Of a DNA stretch of 64,000 nucleotides, positions 37,089 to 47,300 are shown piece after piece. A model generated the notes under the pieces. That model was not told the DNA's origin. It made no database searches and saw only the letters and a list, made by a program, of their open reading frames with translations. This DNA comes from Niveispirillum sp. SYP-B3756 (GTDB taxonomy: Bacteria > Pseudomonadota > Alphaproteobacteria > Azospirillales > Azospirillaceae): assembly GCF_009495745.1 (NCBI RefSeq), contig NZ_WIDQ01000005.1, forward strand, positions 49,102 through 113,101, read 5' to 3'. The translations under genes were made by a program, and so were the position numbers. The stretch's first letter is position 1, and every line of letters starts with the position of its first letter.

Positions 37089-37115
37089 GGGAATAAACCG
37101 CACCGCCCATCCGTC
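37089..37115 (+). promoter_or_regulatory. Predicted ECF-type promoter of the cytochrome/porin operon
   Basis: GGGAATAA, 12-bp spacer, ATCCGTC, ending 30 bp before the cytochrome c start at 37146. It is identical in both boxes and in spacer length to the divergent sigma-factor promoter. The match between two independently used sites makes a chance occurrence unlikely. Confidence 0.75.
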
Positions 37116-37145
37116 AGAGGTCCGGACCCAATGGGGAGAAGCCGG

Positions 37146-37571
37146 ATGTTTGTGGGGAAGACGATGATGAAGGCCGCTGGAACGCTGGCCATGCTGCTGG
37201 CGCTGGGGACAGCCGGTGCGGCGCAGGCTGCCGGTGATGCCGCCGCTGGCGAACAGGTCTTCAAGCGCTGCGCCGCCTGCCACACGGTGGAAGCGGGCAA
37301 GAACAAGGTGGGGCCCACCCTGTTCGGTGTTGTCGGCCGCGCGGCCGGCTCGGTGGATGGCTACAGCTATTCCCCCGCCGTGAAGGCCGCCGCCGCCAAG
37401 GGGCTGGTCTGGTCGGAAGAAACCTTGACCGCGTACCTGCAGAACCCGCGCAAATATCTGGATGATTATGCCGGCGATGCCTCGCTGGCCAACAAGATGC
37501 CCTTCATGCTGCCCGATGCGCAGCAGCGCGCCGATGTGGTGGCCTATCTGAAAAGCCTGGGCGGTAAATGA
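37146..37571 (+). CDS. Class I c-type cytochrome (cytochrome c2-like)
   Basis: Periplasmic monoheme cytochrome of about 141 residues with signal peptide (LAMLLALGTAGAAQA). Heme is attached at CAACH, and the distal ligand Met lies in NKMPFM. GPTLFGVVGRAAG and YSYSPAV are standard cytochrome c2 features. The exact start is uncertain: ATG 37146 (after GGAGAAG), 37161 or 37164 (after GGGGAAG) all encode a usable signal. It overlaps the decaheme gene by 4 bp. As a soluble carrier it could link the decaheme conduit to the respiratory or photosynthetic chain. Confidence 0.92.
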   Translation: MFVGKTMMKAAGTLAMLLALGTAGAAQAAGDAAAGEQVFKRCAACHTVEAGKNKVGPTLFGVVGRAAGSVDGYSYSPAVKAAAAKGLVWSEETLTAYLQNPRKYLDDYAGDASLANKMPFMLPDAQQRADVVAYLKSLGGK

Positions 37572-38800
37572 TGATCGGCCGCCTGCTCCCCGCTTTGCTG
37601 CTGGCCTTTGGTCTGGGTGTTGCCGCCCAGGCCGAAACCGTCGGCACGACACCCGATCCCGCAGCACTGCGGGCCGAAATGGCGCGCATCCATGCCGGCA
37701 AGGTCGATGACAAGGCCATGCTGCGCATTGATGCCGATATTGCGGCCCTGCATAGCGGCATGGGGGTGACCCTGCCGGGTGCGGGGGCAGGCCACGACGC
37801 CGAAACCGCCAAGCCGGCGACGGAAAAGGCGCCGGCGACCTGGAAATGGCTGGATGGCATGGCCGCGTCGCAGGAACGCGCCGGCCAGACGGAGAGCAAG
37901 GCGGCGGCGGTGACCCAGGTTGCCGCCGCCGATCCCGTTCCAGCAGCGGCCCCGGCGACCGATCGCAGCTTTGTCGGGCAGGAGACCTGCACGGCCTGCC
38001 ACCAGCAGGAAAGCATGAACTGGGCCCATACGGTCCATGCCAAGGTCTTCAACCTGAACCCGCAGAATGACCGGCAGGCGCAGAATTGCGAGGCCTGTCA
38101 CGGCCCCGGCTCGGCCCATGTGGAAGACCCGTCGGACCTGACCAAGATCATCGCCTTTTCCAAGAAAAGCAAAACCCCGCTGCCGGAACAGAACGGCCAG
38201 TGCCTGACCTGCCATGAAGGCGGCCAGCGGATTTTCTGGCATCAGAGCATCCATGACAGCAATCAGGTCGGCTGTTCGGACTGCCATAACCCGATGACCA
38301 ATTTCGGTTCGCGCGGGTTGACGGCCAAGGAAAGCATCAACGAGACCTGTTTGCAGTGCCACAAGGCACAGCACGCCGAATTCTCCCGCCGGTCGCATAT
38401 GCCGCTGCTGGAAGGCAAGCTGTCCTGCACCGACTGCCACAACCCGCACGGCTCCAACACCGCCCCGCTGTTGAAGGCCGACAGCGTGAATGAGGTCTGT
38501 TACACCTGCCACGCCGAAAAGCGCGGGCCGTTCCTGTTCGAACATGCCCCGGTGCGTGAAAGCTGCCTGAACTGCCATTCGCCGCACGGGTCGAATTTCG
38601 AGGCGCTGCTGACCGCCCCGCGCCCGGTGCTGTGCCAGCAGTGCCATTCCCAGTCCAGCCATCCCGGTGCCCTGCTGACGGCGGGCAACATGGCCGGTGG
38701 CGCCATGCCGGACCCCAGGCTGCTGGCCACCTCCTGCTCCACCTGCCACACCAACGTGCATGGCTCGAACTCTCCCTCCGGCTCCAGGTTCGAACGATGA
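37568..38800 (+). CDS. Decaheme c-type cytochrome, DmsE/MtrA/PioA family
   Basis: Periplasmic multiheme cytochrome of 410 residues with a signal peptide (LLAFGLGVAAQA). Ten CxxCH heme sites are present, at C141, C174, C212, C236, C261, C287, C311, C333, C356 and C390. The heme part (about 140-400) has MtrA-like spacing. Before it lies an extension of roughly 115 mature residues, rich in Ala, Lys and Glu with an AWKW-like TWKWLDG patch; MtrA lacks this, whereas PioA of phototrophic iron oxidisers also has an N-terminal extension. It should insert into the porin encoded by the next gene and move electrons across the outer membrane. Both ends overlap neighbours. Confidence 0.93.
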   Translation: MMIGRLLPALLLAFGLGVAAQAETVGTTPDPAALRAEMARIHAGKVDDKAMLRIDADIAALHSGMGVTLPGAGAGHDAETAKPATEKAPATWKWLDGMAASQERAGQTESKAAAVTQVAAADPVPAAAPATDRSFVGQETCTACHQQESMNWAHTVHAKVFNLNPQNDRQAQNCEACHGPGSAHVEDPSDLTKIIAFSKKSKTPLPEQNGQCLTCHEGGQRIFWHQSIHDSNQVGCSDCHNPMTNFGSRGLTAKESINETCLQCHKAQHAEFSRRSHMPLLEGKLSCTDCHNPHGSNTAPLLKADSVNEVCYTCHAEKRGPFLFEHAPVRESCLNCHSPHGSNFEALLTAPRPVLCQQCHSQSSHPGALLTAGNMAGGAMPDPRLLATSCSTCHTNVHGSNSPSGSRFER

Positions 38801-41322
38801 GGAAGCGGCTGACATCTTCCCCCGCCCGCTGGCTGCTGGCAGCGGCCCTGCTGGACATGATGGATCTGGCTGGCGCCGCCCAGGCGCTGGCCGACAGCTC
38901 GGCCACCGGCTATGGCGGCCCCGGCAATGTGCTGAACCCGCAGGGCCAGCTTTACAACCGGGGGCGTGACGTTAACGGCCTGTCCGTGCTGGATGATGTG
39001 ACGCGCACGCCCACCGGCCTGATGTACCCGCTGCCCTTCCTGACACCGGAAATGAAGCAGAGCGAGGCCAACCCCGACTGGTGGCTGCTGCGTTGGACGG
39101 AAGCCGGCTATATCGGCACCTTCGGCAAGAACAAGGGGGCGGCAGCGCTGAAGGAATATGGCGCCTGGAACAGCGGGCCGGTGCTGACCAGCATCGGTTT
39201 TGCGGCGGAAAACCGCAAAACCGCCCTGCATGTCTCAGCCCTGGGCCAGAATGTCGGGCGGGAGGATCAGTATTATCAGCTGGAGGTCGGGCGCTATGGC
39301 GTGTTCAACACGCTGTGGTATTTCGATTCCATTGCCCACACCTATTCCACAACGGCCAAATCATTGTGGGATGGGGTGGGCAGCAACCGGCTGACCCTGA
39401 AACCGGGCCTGACACCCGGCAAATCCACCGCCGCCCAGGTCAATAATGTGGCGGCTGCCGCCGATGCGCTGACCTTGAAAATCACCCGCGAGAAGGCGGG
39501 CAACGCGCTGTCCTATACGGTGGATGAGAATACCGAGCTGTTCATGCGGGGCTCGGTGGAAATGCGTAACGGCACCCAGCCGATCAGCGCCACCTTTGGC
39601 TATCCGTTCCAGAACGGGGCCACCCAGATCGTCCAGCCGATCGATTACCAGACCTATGACATCACCGCCGGGGTTCGGTACAAGGAAAAGAATTTCCTGG
39701 CCAATTTCGCCTATGCCGGTTCCTTCTTCCATAATCAGAACCGGGAACTGGTCTGGGACAATCCGGGGCTGAATTCCATCAATGCGCCCGGCATGTATAT
39801 CCCGCCGGTGGGCCAGCTCAGCCTGCCGCCGGATAATTATGCCCATAGTTTCAAGGGCGATGCGGCGCTGGTCCTCTCGCCTTCCTCCCGCCTGACGGGC
39901 AGCCTGTCTTATACGATGATGCGGCAGGATGATGACCTGCTGGCCCCGACCATCGGTAGCGGCATCATTGCCAGCGGGCGGGACAGCATCAATCTGGACC
40001 AGTGGAACAGCACCGGCGCCCTGTCGCAGCCCTCTGCGAATGCCGCCATCAATGTGCTGAATTACATGGTGCAATATCAGTACACTGTCTCCCCCGATCT
40101 GGGCCTGTCGCTGGAAGCACGCGGCCGGAACGAGGAGAACCGCACCAATTACGTCGCCTTCAACCCGCAGACGGGCCAATATGGCTATATCGCCATTGAT
40201 GGTGGGCTGGCCCCCTTCATCCCGTCGCAAAGCGGTATCTATCGCCCCAATCAGGCCGGCAGCCGGGTGCAGATCCGGAACATGCCGTTCGCCAATGATC
40301 GTCTGACCCTGAAGGCCAAGGCCGATTACCGGCTGGACAAGCATCTGAAGCTGGACGTCTCCTACACCAACGATGCCGTCAACCATTCGGTGCGGGAGGT
40401 GACGGACAGCAACGATCATATTGGCCGCCTGCAGGTTTCCACCACCGGCTATGAATGGGGCACGGCGCGCCTGTCCTATGAATATGCACGGCGGACGGGC
40501 AGCGATTATGTCTCCAACCCCTATGGCGGTTCCTACTCCACCTCCCTGCCGGGTTACATCCCGGCAAGCTCTGCCGGGGACGTAGCCTGGGTGCTGTCGG
40601 ACCTGCGGAAATTCGACATGGCCGACCGCACCCAGCATGTGGTGCGCGGCCAGAGCAACTATATCCTGAGCCCCCGCAGCGACCTGCAGGTGACCGGCAG
40701 CCTGAAGCTGACCGGTTATGATGCCGCCTATGGCCTGCGCTCCACCCGCGCCTGGGATGCCAGCACGGCCTATAGCTACCAGATGTCGGCGGCGACCAAG
40801 TTCACCAGCTTCCTGACCTATCAGAACCAGAACCGCGACGTGGCCAACATCAATGCCAGCGGCCAGGGCGCGACGGGGGAGGCCGGCGGCCGGGCCTATC
40901 CGCTGGCCAATAGCTGGAAAGAGACGGTGGGATCGGACATCTACACGGCCGGGCTGAACGGCCTGCATAGTTGGGGCGATTTCACCCTGAACCTGGATTA
41001 TGTCTTCGCCCATGCCAAGACGGCGATGAATTACCGCTTCGCCAGCACCGAGGCATTTTTTAATGTGATGAGTGCCGCGCAGGCCGGCAGCGGCTTCCCC
41101 GCCATCACCTATAACAGCCATATGGTGAAGGCGGAGCTGCGGCACCAGTTGACCGAAACCGTCTCCTACCGCGTGTTTTACCGCTTCAACCAGGAACGGG
41201 TGGTGGATTTCCACTATACCGGCCTGCAGGCGGGAACGACGGGGGACAATACCTATCTCGGCGTCCGGCCGGAGAATTATGCGGCGCAGACGGTGGGGTT
41301 TTTCGTACAGTACACGTTCTGA
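38797..41322 (+). CDS. MtrB/PioB-family outer-membrane porin (decaheme-associated)
   Basis: Outer-membrane barrel of 841 residues that should sheath the decaheme cytochrome. A signal peptide (WLLAAALLDMMDLAGAAQALA) is followed by a plug-like N-terminus and long alternating amphipathic strands, ending VGFFVQYTF with terminal Phe. Strand motifs such as LDVSYTNDAVNHSVREV, ATKFTSFLTYQNQNRDV and FTLNLDYVFAHAK fit the MtrB/PioB family. The CxxC motif found near the N-terminus of Shewanella MtrB is absent. Start ATG 38797 overlaps the decaheme stop (ATGA). No outer-surface cytochrome (MtrC/OmcA) or HiPIP (PioC) gene follows in the operon. Confidence 0.9.
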   Translation: MRKRLTSSPARWLLAAALLDMMDLAGAAQALADSSATGYGGPGNVLNPQGQLYNRGRDVNGLSVLDDVTRTPTGLMYPLPFLTPEMKQSEANPDWWLLRWTEAGYIGTFGKNKGAAALKEYGAWNSGPVLTSIGFAAENRKTALHVSALGQNVGREDQYYQLEVGRYGVFNTLWYFDSIAHTYSTTAKSLWDGVGSNRLTLKPGLTPGKSTAAQVNNVAAAADALTLKITREKAGNALSYTVDENTELFMRGSVEMRNGTQPISATFGYPFQNGATQIVQPIDYQTYDITAGVRYKEKNFLANFAYAGSFFHNQNRELVWDNPGLNSINAPGMYIPPVGQLSLPPDNYAHSFKGDAALVLSPSSRLTGSLSYTMMRQDDDLLAPTIGSGIIASGRDSINLDQWNSTGALSQPSANAAINVLNYMVQYQYTVSPDLGLSLEARGRNEENRTNYVAFNPQTGQYGYIAIDGGLAPFIPSQSGIYRPNQAGSRVQIRNMPFANDRLTLKAKADYRLDKHLKLDVSYTNDAVNHSVREVTDSNDHIGRLQVSTTGYEWGTARLSYEYARRTGSDYVSNPYGGSYSTSLPGYIPASSAGDVAWVLSDLRKFDMADRTQHVVRGQSNYILSPRSDLQVTGSLKLTGYDAAYGLRSTRAWDASTAYSYQMSAATKFTSFLTYQNQNRDVANINASGQGATGEAGGRAYPLANSWKETVGSDIYTAGLNGLHSWGDFTLNLDYVFAHAKTAMNYRFASTEAFFNVMSAAQAGSGFPAITYNSHMVKAELRHQLTETVSYRVFYRFNQERVVDFHYTGLQAGTTGDNTYLGVRPENYAAQTVGFFVQYTF

Positions 41323-41333
41323 AGCGGGGCGAT

Positions 41334-41357
41334 CCCCCGCCCCTTATGGGGGCGGGG
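41334..41357 (+). terminator. Hairpin at the convergent junction
   Basis: CCCCCGCCCC-TTAT-GGGGGCGGGG, a perfect 10-bp GC stem, followed by TTT on the plus strand. It lies 11 bp after the porin stop and covers the last codons of the convergent giant gene. It probably ends the cytochrome operon transcript; the T-run is short. Confidence 0.65.
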
Positions 41358-44300
41358 TTTGGGGGGAAACGGTCACCCGCAGCGCGGCAACCATATCGAT
41401 TTCCATAATATCCTGGCTGCCGATCACCATCAATGTACGGCCAGCCCGGACCACCCCCCGCACCGAGCCCACAAAGTCCAGATCCTGCCTGACCGGCTGG
41501 GCGGAGAAGCCCGACGACAGGGCCAGATGATTACGCTCCAGCCCGATCAGCAGGTTGGGGTTGGCGTTCCCGTGTAAGGTGCGCAGTTCGGTATATTCAC
41601 GCCAGCCGGAAATATCGACCGGTTCCGCCAGGGTAAGCGCCCCGTTGGGCGCCTGCGGATCGAACAATGTCCAGCCGGCGCGATCACCCTGCTTCCAGCC
41701 CAGCCGCAAGGTACTGCCCGGCCCCGGCTCCAGCGCCTGGGCCTCCAGGTCATCGGGCAGCAATTGCGGCAGGGGCAGCGGCGTTGGCACCTCATCCTCC
41801 AGCCCGACCAACGCACTGCGCCCCAGGTAGGAGACCCGGCCCTCCCGGTCGGCAACCAGCACACTGGGAGCCGCCGTGGGCGGCAGGTCGGCAAAGGCTG
41901 GCAGATAAAGACCCGCCGGTTCAGCCGCCGCATCAAAGGCAATGACACCCGCCAGGGTCGGCACCAGATATTCGACCGCCCCGGCCTTGTCCCGCCGGGG
42001 GACCGGCAGACCGGTGGCAACCTCATCCGTGAAGCGCCCCTCCTTAAGGGTGCGGCTGCCGATACGCTGGCGGCGATCCACCGCCTGCATGGTCAGCCCA
42101 TCGGCATCCTGCTCGTACTGCCAGAGCCCGTCCGTCCCCAGATCGTCGCGGCAGCCGGCCCCGCCATCAACCGCCTGCAGCGCGGCATTCAGCGCCAGGG
42201 TCCGCCGTTCGGCAAATTCCAGGCACAGGCGGCGGTCATTATCAGCGCCGCGCGCCACGGCGATGCGGCGCACCGCGCGATGATCGATGCGATCATTGGC
42301 CGGGCGCTGCAAATCGTTCAGCCCCTTGCCCGCCGACCGGTACCAGCCGGCCCCCTCTGTCAGCACCTCCAGCCCCTGGGGGGTGAAGGCGCGGATCTGG
42401 GCGATCATGTCCAGTGACAGCCGGCCGCTGGAAAGGCTGACCGGATCATCCCGATAAGTGGCGGCCAATTGACCGGGCTTGCCATCGACATGGCCGGTCA
42501 ATTGCCATTGCCAATGATTATCCCCCGTCGCCGCCACAAGCACCGGGTCGGCAAAGGGATCCTTATCCGCCGGCTGGAAAGCGGGCCGGGTGGCAGCCGG
42601 GTTCAGGGTGCCGTGATAGACCTGCGCCGTATTGGCATTGCACCGGACCCAGCTTTCCCCATCGGCCCCGGTTTCCAGATCGCTGACCCGGCAATCATTG
42701 GCGGGGCTGGGCAGGATGACCAGTTGATCGGGGTCGAGCCCCAGACTGCCATCGGATAACTGCTGGAACGGCACAAAGCCGGCCGCCGTGGCCGCCCAGG
42801 GCTGTCCCTTCACCAGGGTCATACGGTCCACCGTATCCAGGGCCAGCCGCTTGCCCTTCCAGGCAAGATCGGCCCAGCGGTCATTATTGCCAAGGTGCTG
42901 GAACCGCAAGCCGCCGCGCTGTTCCTGAACCAGCCGCAGCCGCGCGCCAGCATAGGGGACGGACTGGTCGGCGCTCTGCCGCAGGGCAGCCTTCTCCGCC
43001 TCCCCGGCGATCGGTTGCCAGGCACTACCATCATCGTGCATCACCGCGTCATCGGTGATCCAGTACAGTCCGCCGGGAATATCCAGCCCCGCCTCCCGCA
43101 GCGGACGTTCCAGGCAGAAAAGCCGGGCATCACGAGACATACCGGGGACTGTCAGGCGCAGGCCGGTCCGCAATTCCAACCCCACACCGGGATGATGCAT
43201 CACGGGGCCATCCTCCCACAAGGTGGCGGCCCGGCCCTGGCAGATCACCATGTCGCGGATACGATCATGGGGCAGGCGCCCCCCGCTGATCATCGCCGGC
43301 AACACCGGCGCCTTACCGCCCGAAGCCACATAATCCCCGGTCACACGGCCCGCGGCATCGCGCTGCCAGTGCCACCAGGGCGCCCTGGCACGAACCGTGA
43401 TGTCTGCCATATCCGCTGCGACGCAGTTCTTATAGGTGGTTCCATCGAACTGAACACAGCGACCAGCGGAACGGGCCGCCAATAAATCGGCACTGTCCAC
43501 CGGCTCCCCCATGCGCAGCACGGGGCTGAGCGGTCCGCTGCCGCCGGCCCGCATGTCCAGCAGCCGGCTGATCGTGTCGAAGCCGAGATCATTCTGATAA
43601 AGGGTGTGAACCTCCAGCCCCGCGTCGGTGCCCAGGAAAAGATCGTTGCCCCGGATATGGACGGTATTCACCCGGTCAAAGGGAAAACCGTTTTCCAGGG
43701 TGATCGGCTGCCAGACCGACCCGCCGGACAGATCATCCAGACGCAATTCCGTCACCACCCGCCCGGCAATCACGGCCATGCGCAAACGGGGATGGTCGAT
43801 CAATTGCCGGTTCAGCTGCGGATTGGCGCCATCGGCCAGCGGCACGAAACCCTGTGCCGCGGCGTCCCAGCCAAAGGTACCGCCATTGCCCCGCGCCAGC
43901 AGCATCCGGACCCCCGGTTTGGGCCGCATTGACCAGATGGTGTCGATGGCCGGATCGATCGGCTTATGGGCTGCCTGTCCGGTGCGGACCGCCTCCATCG
44001 TGCCGACGGTCAGCCCCGCCCCATCCACCACCACCAAGCTGTTGCTGTCGATCCAGCCGGCGGCGCGGATCAGATCATCGTTGAAGGCAAGGCCCTGGCC
44101 CGTGGTAACCAGGGACGGTCCCTGCACCATCACCCCCTGCGGGGTGGCGCGCCAGCGCCAGCGCGGGGAGCTGGCAAGCTCCCGCGTCAACAGGTCGGCC
44201 GCCGTTGCCGGCTGCCACCTGCCGGCCATGCGGCGGTACCAGGAAGCGCCATCGGCCATGAACAGGTCACCCCCGTCGCGGCCAAACAGGCGCCCGGCAG

Positions 44301-47300
44301 AGGGCAGACGACCCGACCAGCCGGGATCTGCCCCCGCCAGACCATCGGCCGGCAGGATGCCCAGGGAGGTCTGCACCTGCACCTTTCCATCCGCCAGCGC
44401 CACACCGGCGCGCCGGTCCCAGCCGAAACCAGCCGCACCATCGGCCCCCTGCGGCTGCCCCGCCACGCGCAGGCTGGTTTCAACCCGTGCCTGACGCAGT
44501 TGTTCGGTCCAGGTGGCATCTCCCTGGCTGATCAGGTGGCGACCATCATCCGCAACCATCGCGCCGCCGGTCAGGGGCACCCCACCCCGGTCAAACAGGA
44601 AGCGGCCATGCGCGGCGGCAACCGGGGCCGGCATGTCCTGCGGCTGGAAGCGGTTTTGCGGGTCGGTCAAGGACAGGCTTCTTCCCTGGAAGCTGAGAAT
44701 GCCGTAGCGGCTGGCCAGCCGTGTCATCCCCCCGGTATCGGCCACGGCCATGCCGGGACCGGCGAAGATGAACCGTCCGTCCCGTACCAGCTGTTCCGGT
44801 GTCAGCGAGGCCAGACCCGTCATCCCGACAAGCTGGAAATGCCGGCTGGCGCGTTCCCATTTCAGCCAGCCGGCATCCAGGGCCGGCAGGGGCTGCGGCT
44901 GGGGCGGAATGGTGATGCCCAGCGGCACCATTCCCCCGGCCGTGCGCCCCTGCATGGTGCTGCCATCCGCCTGCAACCCAAGAATGGGATTAATTGCCGG
45001 AACACCATCCAGGCGCGGGCCGATCCGGTTGCGCCAGGACGGCCAGACATCATTCACGCTGGCAGAGGCGACCGGCAGCGCATTGGTTGTGGTCAATGGC
45101 TCCAGCCCCGACGCCCCCATCCGGGTTTCCAGAATCCGGCCATCGGCCAGACGGATGGTCAGGCTGATCGGCAACTGATCATCAATGCTGAGAATGGGTG
45201 AATTGCCCGGCAACGCCAGCGACAGGTCCGATCGCAGGCAGGCATCTGGCTTTGTTCCGGGACAATTGCCCGCCACCAGCCGGGTGAGCATGGGGCCGGC
45301 GCGTAACCACCATTGGTCGGTACGCGTAATCCGGAACAGTTCCTGCACCTTTGTCAGATCGATATCCGAGGCCAGTGGCGGCTCCAGCCAAATTTCACCA
45401 TGCACCTGGGTGCGCAGCCGCCGGTCGCTGCCCAGCATGGCCGCGCTGCTGCCGTTCGCAACTGTCAGCGCCTGAATGCCCACGGTCTTTGGCAGTTTGA
45501 AAAAGGTAGCGGCATCTTTCAACGCGCCCTTTTCAAACATCTGATTGGCACCGCGCAGCCAGATATTGCCGTTGCCATCGACGCCAAGGCCCGCCACGCC
45601 GGTCGCCTGCGCCACCAGGGTGCCGGCAGCATCAAGCGCCACCACCTGCCCAGCGGCATCGCGCAGCCACAAGACCGTCCCTTGCCGCCGTGTCTCCACC
45701 ACCGGCCCCAAGGCCCCCAGTGCGCCGGGGGCTTGGCGTTCGCTGCGGGTATCAACATCATGCAGCCGCCAGCCGCGCGCTGTCTGGAACAGAACCAGGG
45801 GGCCATTCTCAAAGGCCGCCGTCACCGTGGCCGGGTCCAGCGGCATGGCCGGTTTCGTCGTCAGGCGGCAGGTGCCGTCAGACTGGCAGGCCTGAACGGA
45901 CCCATCCGGCAGAAGCCGGACAACCCGGCCATCATCGGCCAGCATGGTGGGCTGTCCCGCCACGGGCACCACCGCATCAAACAGGTTCTGCACGGGGATC
46001 GGGCTGGCGCCATCATCGGGCAGGGTGGCACGCGCCACCCACCAGCGTTTGCCGCCATCCTCCTCCACCACCAGCCTCCGCCCGCGCAGCACCAGCGTGC
46101 GGCTGGCGTCGGACTGGGGCAGCAGGATGTCGGGGGCAAACCGCCCGGTGGCGGGGTCGAACCGCTTGATCCGGTCCCCCATCAAGAATACCCAGCGCCC
46201 GCCATAGGACATGGCATCCAGCATCCCGTCCGCCGACTGGCCGAACGGGGCGACCGACGGAAGACGGAGTTCGGCCAGCGTGGCGGTCTTATCAGCGCCA
46301 TTCCAATTGCCGAGATAAGTGCGACCGTCCGGCAGTCGGGCTGTCACCGCCTGACCATCCCCATCGGGTTCCAGGTTCAGGTCACGCAGGCCCCGCAGCG
46401 GCCCGGCCTCCGATCGCATTTCGACGCGCGACCAGGCATGATCGGCCAGTTGATAAAGCAGCAGCCCCTCTGGCACGGCGAAGGCCAGCCGGTCCCCCAG
46501 GTTGAAGACGCGCAGCAAGCTGTCGGTTGCCGGCATACCGGCCGTTGCCGCCAGCAATTGGGTCTGCTGCCCCTTCGCCCATTCGATCACCGCACCATCA
46601 GCGGCAATCCAGACCAGCCGGCCGGCTGTTTCATCAATGGCAACGCTGCGGAATTCCCGCCAATCCTCCGGCAGGGCCACCGCTTGCGTGCTGCAACTCT
46701 GCGGCCGGGAAATCTTGTCCAGCGGCACAAGCTGGACATGGCCCGCCCCGTTCCCCGCCACCAGGACAAGGTGATCATCGACCACATGGATGGCGGTGAT
46801 GGCGCGCGACAGCGGGCGCACCGGATACCAGCTCCGCGCCATCTCATTATAAAGACGCAATCCATCATCGGTCAGCGCCATCAGCCAGCCATCGCCGATC
46901 ATGCGGGCATCCAGCAGGTGCTGGGCCCGGCCACCGGCAGACGGATTGCGGAACAGGCACTGGTCCGCCTCCGGTTTTTGCGGCGAGGTCTTGCTGTGGA
47001 GCCGCAGATGCCGGGCCCCATCCTTCTCCCGCACCGTCAGGATGTTACTTCCCAGGGTTGCGGACAGTACACGCCCCCCATCTGGCGCAATTGCGCCGCC
47101 ATCCAGATGGAGCCGGCCATCCGACAAGGTCAGCGGGCTCCAACCCATCTGATCGACAATCTCCACCGGGGCATCACCGGGGAACGACCAACGATAGATT
47201 ACAGTGCGCAATGACAGGTCATACATATCCACGCTGGAACGGCCGGCCAGGAAAAGGCGCGGGCCATACACCAGCACATCGCTGGGGGCCGCCGCCTTCA

